From Brugia malayi (taxonomy: Eukaryota > Nematoda > Chromadorea > Rhabditida > Onchocercidae): 64,000 bases of DNA. The stretch is from the NCBI RefSeq assembly GCF_000002995.4, contig NW_025062477.1:4560649-4624648 (forward strand), given 5' to 3'. A model generated the notes under the pieces. It saw only the letters and a list, made by a program, of their open reading frames with translations. It had not been told where the DNA came from and ran no database searches. Below are positions 1 to 14,520 of the stretch, piece by piece. The translations under genes and the position numbers were made by a program. Within the stretch, counting starts at the first letter, position 1, and each line of letters begins with the position of its first letter.

Positions 1-3000
1 TATTTTAAATATATATTTCTGCCATTAAATCAAGATATTCTTTTTTTTTTTTTTTTTTTTTTAAATCAAAAGCTTTTTCTTTTAAGTAAAGATTTAATAG
101 TTTCAAAAGAAATTGGAACAAATAGTTAAATCGCTGTAGAAATGTTATAAAAACAGGAATATTTGAAAGTTAAGCATTTTAAAATGTTACGAATGATTTC
201 ATTTTTATCAATTAAACAAATAATTAGAGCAATAAACTTGATTGATATTTCATTCTTAACATAAATATATATATTTCTTGCAGCTATTATTGTTGAACAA
301 ATTGATGTCATTCTATTCTTAATTGTAATTGCTATCATTTTCTTAACTATTATCATTCGATTATCACCTTATCTCATTGCTTAATGTTAATCTAATTTGA
401 ATATTTCATAAATTTATCATTATTTATACTTATATTTTATATCATACATATCAAATACTATTAACATATGATTTTTTATTTTCATTAAATTACCAAAATA
501 TCATAATTTTTCTCGCAAAAAGTAGGGTAAAAAATAATTTAGAATAATCGATAATTCCTGTTTTTTTTTTAAGGAATTATTTAATTTTTGTTTGATATGT
601 TTGTTAAATGTTTTGAAAAAAGAAAACTTTAAAAACTTTATTCATGTATTGCATGACAACACTGACGACACACTCAATTTATTTCAGACATATCAAAATG
701 CACAAAATAGGTTGAAATGTTAGTATTTGATTTTGGATGAATTCAAATCGCTTTAACAACACGAATATTGGCATTTCAATTGTTTAGAGTTTGAAAGAAG
801 TTATCATTTAATACAATCTGTAGATAGTAATTTAATAAAAAAAAAAGTCATTCTTAGCTTAAGTAATTATTTTATTCCAAATTTCTGTATGATTGCAAAA
901 TAGATAGAAAACAAAAGTCATTTTAATAAAATTAATTTATAAATATTGATTATTAAATGGAATTTATACCAAAATATTAATTTTTTGGTAATAGAAAGAA
1001 AAGTTTTTGGGATTTTAACACTTTAAAATTCATTATCGCACATCATAAGGAACAAAATTTAATTTATTATCGATTTGATAAAGTCTGAAAAAAAAAGAAA
1101 AAATTTTGCCTTTGGCAAGCAAAACAATTTTTTTTTTTTGCTGTTGGAGAAATAAAATGAGAAAATTGCAAAAGTTTCATTTCACTTTACAAATTCACCG
1201 AGGAAATTATCAAGTTTCATGTGAAATTTTCACTTTTCCGGTAATTATTTGAGTTTATCACTTTTTTCAACATCATTTTAAGTGTAAAATTTGCTATTAA
1301 AATGTCATTTTAAAAAATGATTTATCGGTAACAAAAAAATATTTCATCTTTTCCTACAACAATAAGTAACGAGTTAAAATTTAAGTAAAAAATTAAATAG
1401 GATGAAAAGTGAAGGAAATTAAATTCTATGATAAGTCTGTTTGCACACGCATATAATTATATAATATTAACTATGTAATTCAAATGAAATGCTTAAATTG
1501 TTAACTGTTAAATGTTAATTAATTATTAGTTATATTATTAATAAAATAAAAATGACTTTAGCAAATTGAATAAGTTCATTACAAGGAATATTTATCAAAC
1601 TTTCGTTCCTTTTCATCAAATGTTAATTCATTCTTTGGCTATGATCGCTAAATGTCGAAAATTGAAATTTGATTAAAAGATTATCATACTAAAATAGATA
1701 GCAATCGAATGATAGGATAAAATGAAACCGGTTATCCGGATAAAGGACAACTGGATATCTTTGTAAGCACATCTCAATCACAACTACACATTAAACTTAT
1801 CCTTTCCGAACCTTTTCTCTAAAATCTTTTCCACACTTCCTTTCTTTCCTCATTCTTACAAAGATTATAAATCCTCGCAAATTGAAACTTATCAAATGAT
1901 ATTAAAATTGTTAATCAAAAAGTATTATCATTATCGTTATTATTATTGTTATTATTATCGCTATTATTACTACTATTATTATCACCATTACTGGTAATAT
2001 TAATTGATAATATTATTATCACTATCACTAGAATAATATTATTATCATATAATATTATTATGACTAATATCATTATTTATTGATATCATTACCGCTAGTA
2101 TTGATAATATTGCTTATTATTGTTATTATTAATATTATTATTTATTGCTGTTATCATATTGTCACTAATATTAATATTGTTATTTATCATCACATTGTTA
2201 TTAATATTATTAATTACTATTATTATCACAGATACTAATATTATTATTTATCATTATCAACATCGTTATCATAAAGAAATTAAATAATCAAATTTGTTGG
2301 ATATTAGTAAGAGTGTAGGAGGAGGAAATATTATCAAATTTTGTCAAATTTGCAGAATTTCTACTTCTTTTGCTCGTATGTCTTACCGCTATCGCTCATC
2401 AATAGGAGCCAATAGACGCGATAAATATGAGAAAAAGGGGTGAAATATAAGGTGGTCGATTAGATAAACCGAAATTCACTAAGAAATACCGAACGAAATT
2501 GTTCGTTTCGTTTCGTCGTAATCGCATGCCACTCCTTTTATCGTTGTTCTCTTGCTACACCTATCCAGATCACCTATCCATCCAGCCACATTTACCATAC
2601 GTCTCGAGAATCTATTCATTCGCATCACTATTTGTCACCACCATCATCATCATCATCATCATTATTATCATTATCAGCACCATTATCACTATTACTCACA
2701 TCACTATCACAACTGCCAAAGCTATATTTTGACCTTTAAAATAATCTTTCTACAATTTTATTTTTACTATAATTTTTGCTACTATTAATAGCATTATTAT
2801 TTAATCTATTGTTAGCAGTATTTTAATTCTATTTTAAACAAGAAAAAAAAAGAAAGTAATCTATTTTTCTTCTTTTTTTCTGTGGCAAAAAAGAATACTA
2901 TTATCTTCTTAATAATCTTATTTGAAGGATTTTTTTTAATAAAATTTTTTTCTTCTACACTGATCTCATATAACTGATATAATCGTTATCACTATCATTT

Positions 3001-3462
3001 ACAATTATTAACGATTATAATTTCGTTTCACATTTATTATCAAAATCTCAGTTTTGTCTTAAAAAAGAAAGGAAAAATAAAGTATTTTGTCTTTTTCTTT
3101 TTCACATACAATTCCTGAAATCAATCATATTCAACTGGAATTACGGCTGGAATTACGACTCAAAAAAAGAAAAGATTCCAACGAAGCATTTTTCTTGGCT
3201 TATATATTCCTTTTCATTTTTACCTTTATTAATTAAAATGTTTGCTTTATTTCATATTCTTATTAGTGCTATCGTTTGAATTATTTTTACAAACGCACTT
3301 TTTATTGCTGTTTAGAGAGTGTTAATAATTTCATTTAAAAAAAAGCAAAAAAAGAAAGAAAAAAAAAAAAAAAAACAAAAAAGGAAAAAAGATAAACATA
3401 TCTGAACGAGACAACAGCAAACATACAATTTAACGAACCATCTTTTTGCTGGTGTTCCGTTT
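1..3462. other. Non-coding AT-rich region upstream of the ZP gene
   Basis: I find no supportable gene here. Open frames are short and made of simple repeats; for example, frames around 2500-2790 give runs of His or Ile from CAT/ATT repeats. The stretch probably holds the promoter and 5' flank of the ZP-domain gene. It contains poly-A/T tracts and the TTA/TCA-rich block listed separately. I see no TATA box or other element I could name with confidence. Confidence 0.6.
1921..2272. repeat. Imperfect TTA/TCA-type trinucleotide-rich block
   Basis: About 350 bases consist almost wholly of imperfect ATT, ATC and ACT triplets (such as attattatc and actaatatt). This is a degenerate simple repeat with no coding potential. 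Confidence 0.7.
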
Positions 3463-6400
3463 ATGCGATCGTGGAAGACGGTGGTATCACGGGGAATATG
3501 TGCTATGTTCGGCAACCGTTGCTGTTCCTTGCTTCATCATCCATTATTCCCAATGGAAATTATTTCTGCTATACTGATTATTTTAATAACTATCAACAAT
3601 GGTACTCAGGTGGAAGCTATACAATCCCTTAATTCATTCCCATCATCGTCATCATCATCATCATCATCATCATCTTCTACGGTAATATCCTCAGACCGCT
3701 ATGGTTCAGAAGATATTTCAGCTGGAATACGAATACGACGAAATGCTAGTGATTATTTTATTCAACGATTACATGCTTTAAGACAAGGTAGAAAATTGGA
3801 TGTAAATATTGTTCAAAATGATGATGATATAAGAAGTAAACAAAGATTTGTAGAGAATGATATATTATCGATTGATCAAAGCATTCAAAATAATGATGAT
3901 CGATTCTTGAGCCAAACAATTACTACTACTACTACTACTAGTACTATTAGTACTACTATTGTTGAAGATGAACAACAACAACAACAGCTATTGCAACAAC
4001 AATCAAAATTACTTCAACAAACACAGAATATAGAATTAGCTAATTCACCTTCAATTTCAAAATTAATTCCATCAAATTTTCCAAGGTTAAAAAATCGACA
4101 GGATTGCAACGATAGCGATTGTTTAAAAAATAATGATGCGATATCATTATATATACCACAAGATAATAGCACCAGTGATGGACAATTGCCACCATTACTT
4201 CTGCTAAGCAATAATCCTTCAAATATTAATAGCCGAAGAGATCGTAATCCTCAACAGGGTACTACATTAAAACTTTCTAAATTGCATACCGGGATTAAGG
4301 TACTAGAATCGGATGTTCAGCAATTTCAAAAGCCAGTCTTATTACCTCCTTCATCAGATCCTTCCTATCATATTTCACAAATGAACTCAAGAAATCATGG
4401 TGAATATACTGGTGTAAAATTAACCGAAGTTGGACCAATACCACCATTTGCCGGTGGTGCCGAATTGACTGATTTCATACAACCGCTTGATACAACATTG
4501 CAAACTCATCGTATATATGAAAATATCATTCCAAATCATATTTCATCTAATAATTTATATGCCAAAAACAAGTATTATTTATTATCAGCACCTGGAAATC
4601 GCGGTATCTATAATGATTTTCACTCAGTACCATTGATACCATTCAATCCAAAATTGGGGATTTATGAATCAGTAACTACCTTACCATCTATTCCTTCTAT
4701 TCATTCTACTTATTCTGCTCAAATTATCAATCATCCTACATTATTATCATCATCATCATTACATTATGGTTCACAATATGATTTGCAGTCGGTAAGTTTT
4801 AATTTTAATTACTTATATGTTTGTTTTCTTTTTACACATTAACTCTCACTTCTATTTTTTTTTTTTTTTTTGTTTGACAAACGGTAAAAGGAAAACGATG
4901 ACAATTATGCATAATTTTATAATATATTCCTTTATTATTTGCATTTTTTTATTTTAATAAATTAAAATATAGAGGATGACTAAATTACAGTAAAAAAGAA
5001 AATAAAATAATGTTTATAAAAACACCTGGTAGTGTTTATCATTACTTGGTTGCTGTTTATTTGAAAGCATCATCTGTTAAGTATCATCAATTTTGTTTGT
5101 AAAAATTCAAAATGTTATTCTTCTTTTGATTTATGCTAATTTTTTCTTTAAATTTCGTAGCATTTTAATTTATTTTCGAAGTTCATATTCAACTTTTTTT
5201 TTCTTTTTTTGCAAAATTCTAGTAGGAATTTAAATTAGCAAAGAGACAGTAATACTAAGTGAACATTAAACATTTCCTCGCCTTATAATTTATGTTCGTC
5301 CGATTTGTCATAAATTTCGCTTGGACGAAATTTGCCAATTTTGTGTCATACATCGAATGATATCCGTAATCGAAATATCGAATAAAATTTGTTAGATTGA
5401 AAACGATGAAATTGAAAATAAATTTTGCAATTTTCATCAGATTATTTAAATGATGTGTGAATAATGTCATTGTCTTTTTCTTAGCTGATTAAAATTTAAA
5501 AAAGTTAAAAATAAAAGCTTTTTCATTAAACAGAGAAAAAAGAAACGAAAATTATAAAAATCAAATTAATTGTTTAATGTAATGATTAAAGAAATTATAA
5601 ATTTAAATCTAATCATATGTAATTATTTATAAATTAGAAAAAAAAATCTCACATATTTCTCTCTCTTCGTCGATTTTCACAGAATTAATTGATTATTGGT
5701 TACCGAATAATTAAATCTTTAATAAGTTTAAACAGCTCTAATCAGCAATTAATTAACTCAAAGAATGGCATATTAATTTCAATTTATATTTATTCGGTGA
5801 AACAATTAGCATGAACGATGATATATGCAGCTGTAGTGCTTTATTATTATCATTATTTATTGTTGTTATTGTAGCTGTTATTATTGTTGTTGTCATCGTT
5901 GTTATTGTTTCTGTTAAAAAAAAAAAAAAAAAAAAAAGCAAATATGCTTCATAGTTTCTCTTTTAAACTATTTGTCTTAAGCATAAGATTTAGTAATATT
6001 ATCCAAATTTTATGTCTGAAAATATGGAGCAAATTATTTCGATGCAAAGATTGAAACGAAATGATAACGTTAAAAATGTGAAATTTGGATTTATTTATTT
6101 TTTCTTTATTCTCTCCCTCTCTCTTCCTCTCTTCCACTTTTCTTTTTTTTTTTTGTAAAATAGTCATTTAAATGAAAATAATGATACATGTAGATATTTT
6201 CATTACATTTGGAGGGAATTTTCATCATTGTTATTTTATGAGAATTTTAATGAAAAATTAAGGAAAAGAAAAGAAAAAAGAAAAAAAGAGAGAAAAGAAA
6301 CAATCAAACAAACAAATAAATGAAGAAATAAGTAAATTTGTTTCAAATGAATATTTGAATGAAATTTAAGACATCAAAAAAAAAAAAAAAACAATAATGT

Positions 6401-9049
6401 GTGAAATTCTTCGAGAAAATATATTTGAATTATGTTTAATTGGAATATTTTGGCGTTTACATTTCGAGAAGTAATTAATGTTCAGTAATTCATTAAAATA
6501 AAAATCTCACATAATTATCTTTTTATCTCTTTCATTCACTGATTATAAATACATTTATGTTTAATGCATCAATTAAAATTGATAAACAAAAGGAAATTCG
6601 TTCATTTAATTTTTTGTTAAGTTTATTAATTAAAAAACAATTACCTTTTATTGTTTAGTTGATTTTTTCCTACGTAATTGAATTATTTGATTAATTAATG
6701 TTTTTTGTTTTTTTTTTTACTTTCAATATTTTTTCCTTTCATTCAATTCTTTTCTTTTCTTTCTCAAATTTAAGACAATTATTAGCTTATATAAAAATCT
6801 TTTTGCATATTTCCTAAAAGATTTTCTGTAAAATTAATGGAATGATAAGTAATTTCAACATTAATAATAATAATTAATTTTCATTAATAATAATTTTCAT
6901 TTATTTTTTTATATTTTCATTTTAATCTATTTCAATGATAAAATGATAACATCTACTACTGCACTAGCAAAATCAATAGCAGAAAGAAATAAAAGCAATG
7001 ACAATAAAATAATAAATAAATAAAAAGAAAAGGGAAAAAATAATTTGTGGGAATAAATTTTGCTCTCTAAGATTTGCCATATCAAAAAAATAATAGAAAC
7101 TTCATTATTTAATTTATGTCATTGAATTATAACTTTTTAACATCATTTATTGTTTTAAATATTCGAAAAAAAAAAACAAAATCTCATTTAAAATTTTTTT
7201 GAATATTTCATTTACTTTAGTAATCAAAAAAATTCCTCCAAATTTTATTAAAAAAAAAAAAAAAAAATTTCTGTAAAAACTTAATATATACATACATAAA
7301 TTAGCAGTAATTTGTTTTGAACATTGTAAACATTAATCTAATATTAAAAATCTTTTTTTTAATTTATTAGCTTTTTTCAAACTATTTTTAAATTTTCTTT
7401 TTTCTTTTATATTAAAATTCTGTTTTAACTTTTTTCTTAATGATAAAGACGAAAGGGAAAAAAAATTCAAAAAAAAATTCAAAAAAAAAAAATCATTAAT
7501 GATTGTACATCCTTTTAAATGCCGAACAAAACATTTTATTTAATTGTTTTTATCATACAAAAACCAGATGTGATCGATTTAATTTCCATTTCTTGCATTA
7601 TCTGATCATTAACCCATTCTATCATATCTTCCTTTTCACTTTTTTTCTTCATCTCTCTGTTCTTTTTTTTTGTTTTTAAAAAAAGAGAGAAAAAAAAAGG
7701 CAAATTTTTTAATTTTTTTTTTTTTTTATTCTGAAATATTTAAATAAATGAAAGATATTCACTGTCATTCATTGTTCTTTTTTTTTTCGACAATTTTCTC
7801 ATATATGAAAAATTAAAAATAATAAAATTTATCTAATTGAATTGTAAAATTTGAATTTTTGAATTTGTTTTTTACAGGAAAAAGACGCATTTGAATACAT
7901 AATATAGTCGATGTTATGATAATTATAAGGGAAAAAAGAAAATTAAGTCATTCTTTAATTTTTGATGAGAATATTGTAAAGGGTTCAATTTATCAAAGTG
8001 ATATTTATAGTTGACAAAAAAAGAAGCAATGACCATTTTATGATTGGTCATCTACGAGATAGTAGTAGTGACCATTTGTGATCGGTCTTCGATAAAATAG
8101 TATTTGTCACCTCATAAAGTTGATTAATAATTGCAAAAATTAAATCGATAATTTTTTAGAATTATCAAATTTTAATTACAAATTACTTTCATTTTTTATC
8201 TAATTTTTATCATGATAATAAGGAGAAAAGATAAATGATTAAATATCATTCTCGAACATAATAATTTTGCATAAATGATTAAATATCATTCTCTAACATA
8301 ATAATTTCGCACTTGCAATTATCATAATTAAAAAGCAATTCTAGTAGAATGCAAAAAAAAAAAAAAGAAAAATTAACACTGAATATTAATATTAAATGAA
8401 TATAATGGATATTAAAATATTAATAAATAATGAATATTAAAATAATATATAAATATATGCATGATTTATTTCAGTTTAATATTATATTTGCCTCAGGAAA
8501 AAAATAAGTTAAATATTATTTAGATATCTCAATCAATTAATAATTAGTAATTTTAACAATAATCAAAAATGAATTTTAATTATTGACGTAGAAAGGTAAT
8601 AACGAATATAATTAATGTGTGTATCGTTTTTTTTTTTCTTTTTTTTCAAACGTTTTGTATTCATTTCCATTCCATTAATGGACATTAGTAATTATTATGA
8701 CAATTTGGCAACAATAATAATAGCTTTTGTAGTATTATAATAATTACTGTAATAAATTTTTAAATTCAAATAATTTGAGGTTTCATTTTTACATTTTAAT
8801 TCTATTTTTAGAAAAACTAATGGAGAAGAAAATTTTTAGGGAAAAAAACTCTTTTTTTTTTGTTTTGTTGAATGAATAATTATTCATTCAATAAGCATTT
8901 CCATTATGCTATAAAAATATTAATTTTTCTCTATTTTTTTGAAAATCAAAAAATGATGAAAATTCAACATTTTCTAATCAAAAAGTATTTTTTTAGAAAA
9001 CAGATAATAAGAATGAGGAAATTACGACAATAAAAATAATATCTACGTA

Positions 9050-9089
<40 letters not shown>

Positions 9090-12000
9090 TAATAATGACA
9101 ATAATAATAATAACAATAATAATGACAATAATAATAATAATAATAATGGTGATAAAAGCAAAAAAAAAAAATAATAGTTATAATAGATTTATAGCAATTA
9201 CTTTGTTTTTGTCACAAAACGTATTTAACAGTTATAAGTTCATTTCGGAAATTTATTGCTAGAAAATATAATGATTTCCTTTATTGGGAAAAAAACTTTT
9301 CTCAGAATTTTTCAGAGATTAAAGTGGGAAAAAATTTTCTTCTTAATAAAAATTTTAAAACATTTCATGAACACGTCATTTAAATTTCATTTCATTAATT
9401 ATTAATCACTTCCTCATTAATTAAGAAAATGATTATTGATAATTACGAAAAAAGAAATTAATCAATCATTTGGTAATTATCACCAGTGATAACGTCTTCT
9501 TGATGTGCTTCAAGCATTGAAATCATTGCTTTAGCTGCTTGATTTCAACTTTATTTTACTTTAATTACTAATCTAATATTACAATTTAATGTTCATAGTC
9601 ACTTTCATGTTGTCATCTTTGTTCAAATTTTCATAATCACTAGTTTCATCTTAATTTTTAATTTTTTTTTTTTTTGTTGTTATCATCTTTGCTTGAATCT
9701 TCATAATCATTATTTTCATCTTAATTCTGATATTATCATACTTTGTTTGAATTTTCATAATTATTAGTTTTATCTTAAGTATAATATTATCATCTTGCTT
9801 GTTTCAGCTTGGTTTCAAACCTTACTGTGTTACCAAGGTCCTTTGTTACCTGTAGTAGTGCACATCAATTACATAAATTACACTAAGCATCACTATAAGG
9901 GTGATTCCATTACAACCATAGCTATAATCTAATCACAAAATAAATTTGAGAGACAAATTAAGCGGAGAAGACTGGCTCAGTCGGTCAATCTGATGTTTAT
10001 TTTGCATACAATTGAAAGTGGAGCATTTCGCTGTTGTTGTCACTCCTACTGCCTAACTGTTGTCATATCATTTGGTTCGAGTAAAATTTCTTTTTGAACT
10101 GAAATCATGTAGACAACGATGACAAACGATGAGAACGACGATGACGATGACAATGACGATAACAGTGACAACGATGACTAAAGGAGATGAAAGAGATGAT
10201 TGGAAAGAAAGAAGAAAGAAGTGAACTGGCCATCAACAATGATGTGATTAAGTATTCTGTGGGGGAGAGAGGGAAATGCCCGAGTATCAGGGCATCTCAT
10301 GGGAAGGAGACGGGAAAGGGTAGCTGTTGCTCATTTAATAGAACCGGATTTCATCCAAATTTTGGTTTGTTTCGACCTGTTAAAATATCTCTTCATGTCT
10401 AAATGTCCAATCATTAGGTTGTTTTTAATTACATGCAAATTTTAATTTTGCAATGAAAGAATAAGAAGAAAAAATTAACGGTGAGAAAATTTAAAAATGT
10501 TATTTTTATTATTTATATAATAGCTGCTAATTTAATAGCAATTGCTTCAAAAATGTATTAAATAATGTAAAAATATCATAAATACAAAAAATAAAAATAA
10601 AAAAGGAACTCATACTACTTGCTATTATGAAAAAGAAAGAAAATAAATTAAAAAAATATTGCTTCAATAAACTAATCTAAAAATTTGAAAAGCAAAACTA
10701 AAAAAATATCATTTGCTTAGAAATTGATGAAATTGTTCAAACATTTTACTATAACAAAATTTTAATTGAAGAAAAAAGAAAGAATAAAATGAAATACGAA
10801 AAGATAAGCATTAATGATTAATTCACCTAATATTTATATTTACCAATAATTTTTGCCTTATTTTTCTGTGTTAAAATTAGATTGTATTACTTTTATAAAC
10901 TTACTTAATTTATACTAATTTTTTTTTTATTTCCATCCAATAATTCTTCTATTTTACTAATTTTTTTTTTCAGCACATAATTATTAATTACATTCTTGAT
11001 CTTTTGATAGATTAAAAAAATTTTCTCTTTTTTTCTTATCAAAGAAAAAAAAAATAGGAAAAAATCAGTGAAAAAAAAAAAAAAAAAACGATTAACTATT
11101 TTTCCTTTTTTTTCTCTCTTTTTCATTATTCAAATAAAATGTAAATTTCATTTTATCGTTAAATCCGTCTCTTCGATGACATTTCTAAGTTAATATACCT
11201 GTTTCACGGCAATATTAATTGGATGATGTGCGCATTTGTCACATACCTAAGTGAACAAAATAGATAACTAATGCACAGGCCTATAATCTAAATGTTCTAT
11301 GCATTTTATAGAAATAATTCCGGTTTTATTATATTTTGTTTCAGTTTTGTTTTTCTTTTTTTTTTATAGTGAAAAAATAATAAAATAAAATAAACATTTT
11401 CCGTGAATTTTTTATAATTGATTTTATCAATAATTTTTTTTTTGTTTGTATTTTCATTTTTAACGAAAAAAAATTTTTTCTTGTAATTAAATATGATAGA
11501 ATCAAAAACAAAAGAGGAGTGATTTCATTTTTTTCTAAATGTTTAAATGATTTTAAAAGTTTTGAAGTTTTTTTCGTAAATTTATGAAAATAATATGATA
11601 GGTAAAAATTGTTAAAAATGTCGAAAAAATTGCTAAAATTTTTTTAAAAAATCAACATTTTTTGAAGTTTATGAAAATTTTAAGTTAATGATAATATGTG
11701 ATAGATTGAAAAAAAAATGGAATAAATTTGTTATTAAAACAGTTCAAAATTTTTACAGTTTATATTTCTTTGCTTAAACAAAAAAAAAAAGAAACAAAAT
11801 TTTTAATTAGGATAAATTTAAATATGAAATATGAAGAAATTATTCAATTTTTGAGATAAAATTAAAGTAATTTTTCAGTTTTTTTTTTTTTTTTTTAATA
11901 TAAATTTAACTCTTTTTTCTTCATTTGAATTATTTAATATGTAAAATTTTCATAATTTTTTTTCTCTTTCTTTTCTCTCCCTCTCTCTCTCTCTCTTTTT

Positions 12001-14489
12001 TTTTTGCTATTTTAGAGTGTAACACAAGATGCTGCCACATCCGAGGATTCATTCAATTCCAGAAATACTGATATCAATACTTATCCATCAGTACAACTTA
12101 CTACAACTAATTATGAAACACAATTAGCAGATGGTAATGCTTTTATTTTAGTTTGATAGCATAAAAAATTTTAACAATAAATCATATTCAAATTATTTTC
12201 AGTAAGTAAGTAAATAATTTCAGTAAGTAAGTAAATAATAATAAAGTAAGTAAATAATTACAAGTATGTGAAAAAGAACAAATTTGATTGATTAATTTCT
12301 TTGTCACTTATCCGGAATAACAGAAAATTATTATTTATATTATACCGGTAAACGGAATGAGAGAAAATTATTGTCACCTTTTTTTAAAAAAAACTTTACA
12401 ATATTATATAATGAATTTTTCTTGAGTAATTCAAGTTCATATTTAAATCTAAATTTATTATCTTTTTTTGTGATCCTAAAAATTTATAATTTATTTCATC
12501 CACTTATCCTTTTTCTCTCTCCCCCTCCCCCCTCTCTCTCTCTCTCTTTCACTCTATCTATTTTAAATGAATATTGCATAAATTATCGCTAAATTATAAA
12601 TATACTTTCAGGTAAAAATCTCGGCCCAGCACCTCCGGCAGCAATGCCTATTATTGATTATTCTGATGAACAAAAGCAAATTGCTGATATTAATTTTGAT
12701 AGCACAGAACAAAATTCGAGAGTTTCAACTGATTGTGCTAATATCAGTGAGTTTTTGAATGTAAAAGATTTGATATTGAAATTTTCATCTATTAAATTCA
12801 GAGATTAGATGATATCTTCTCATATTTAAACTTCAAATTTAAGTTTAAATTTAACACAAATAATAAAAGGAATGCAAAATTTATGTAAATTAATAGAGTT
12901 AATAGAAATTTAATTTCTGTAATACTTTATTATTCAGCATTATTTGATATAGAAATCTGTTCCATTTTATTTTAAACTCTACACAATTCTCTCAATCAAT
13001 TAAATTTGAATTTTTTGTTTTCCTTTCTTTTGTCAAATTATCAACTGTTAGGTTGGAGAGAGGAATTAATAAATTTTTACAATTTATTTCAGTGACAACT
13101 GTAAGTGTGGAAAACGATGAAACAAATTATGCAGCAAATATAGAATACACATTTGCTACTACATCTGAACCTATAATAACTGATACAACTGCTACTAGTA
13201 CTGTCACACCTGTCACCTCTCCTTGTCTCATGCAAATACCACATGAAAATCAGCAAACATTTCCGGTAAATGCAATTTCAACAATTTCAATTAATGAAAT
13301 ATTATTGGAAGAAGGACGAAGTACAACGATTGAAAATACTGCTGAAAAATATGACACAACAACAACAACAACATTGACAACAACAGATTTGGAATTAGTC
13401 GATGATCATTCATCAAGCATTAAATTTACTATTAAACCATTATTAGCTGCAGTAAACAATACTACGCTATCGTTACATCAAACAACAATTATTCCTAAGA
13501 CTGAGACAGAATCAGAAATAGAAATGAAACATAAAATGGATGAAATGGAAATTATCAATAAAAATAGTACCATAATTTCTCAACCATTACAAATATCAAC
13601 GTAAGTCTTCATTTCATATCATTTTAATGCTATTATTACTTTTTTTTAAATTAATTTGTTTATTACCATTTGCTTCTTTTTTTTTTTTTTTTTTCAAGGA
13701 AAAAACCATTTATAAAATTCAAATTATTTATTTTTTATCAGCAGCTTGAAATATTTATTTTGAAAATATATTTCAAGACTGTCTTATCCATCATTATCAT
13801 CATTATCACCATCATTATCATCATCACTATCATCATTCAATATACACAATGTAATCGAAACAACTTCAGTACCCTTACATAGTACCACAGTATCTACTGG
13901 AATTGTTCTTAATCGTTTACGTGGTCAGTTTAATTTTATTAAAATTTGAAAAAAAAAAAAAACTTAAACTAATTTATATTTATACATTGAAATTTTTAAT
14001 GCATTATTATTTCATTAGTTAAAAAAATACGTATTATTTCTTACCGGTTTTTCCATACTTTTCAAATTGGTATGTTAGAAAATTTCAAAATGAAATTTTA
14101 TAAAAATCAATTTTTTTTTCAATTCTTCACTTTTGGGTTATTTTTGAAAAAAAATATTTTCAAGTATTTCAATTTTTAGGTAAAGCTCGTCTAATCTGTA
14201 AAGAGGATGGTTTACAGTTCGAAATTACCACATTATTTCCATTTACCGGGCAAATTTTTGCTCATAATCGAAAACCTGCTGCTGAGTTTGTTCATTTCCT
14301 TTACTTTATTATTTCATAAATTATAAAATTAAATTTAATCCCAAAAATACATAATGGATTGGATGTTTAATTATTATTTAATTCAAATAATTAACAATTT
14401 AACAACAACATCCTACACTAAATTCAATTAATTGCTAATAAAATTTGATTTTGTCATTTTACATATTCAAAAATTTTAATTTTATTTTT

Positions 14490-14520
<31 letters not shown>

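Larger units (their letters stand above)
4792..12015 (+). other. 7.2-kb first intron of the ZP gene
   Basis: The intron starts with GTAAGT after exon 1 and ends with TTTTAG before exon 2. It is more than ten times longer than most other introns in the window. I see no nested gene on either strand. It holds poly-A/T tracts, a 40-bp duplication, an AAT microsatellite, a GAC/GAT block and a less AT-rich patch near 9960-10400. Intronic enhancers or a nested ncRNA are possible but not shown. Confidence 0.8.

Noticed and set aside
2499..2788. Open frames rich in His or Ile on the plus strand
   Set aside because: They are translations of CAT/ATT simple repeats, with no splice context or family similarity.
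8964..9161. Poly-Leu minus-strand frame
   Set aside because: It is the reverse reading of the AAT microsatellite.
9970..10090. tRNA-like A box (tggctcagtcgg) and B-box-like ggttcgagt
   Set aside because: The boxes are about 100 bases apart, the B box lacks its closing CC, and no acceptor or T stem folds. Not a tRNA or a convincing SINE.
10187..10402. 71-codon plus-strand frame in the ZP intron
   Set aside because: No homology is seen, it starts within a repeat-rich stretch, and it lacks convincing splice sites. Kept only as part of the GC-island finding.
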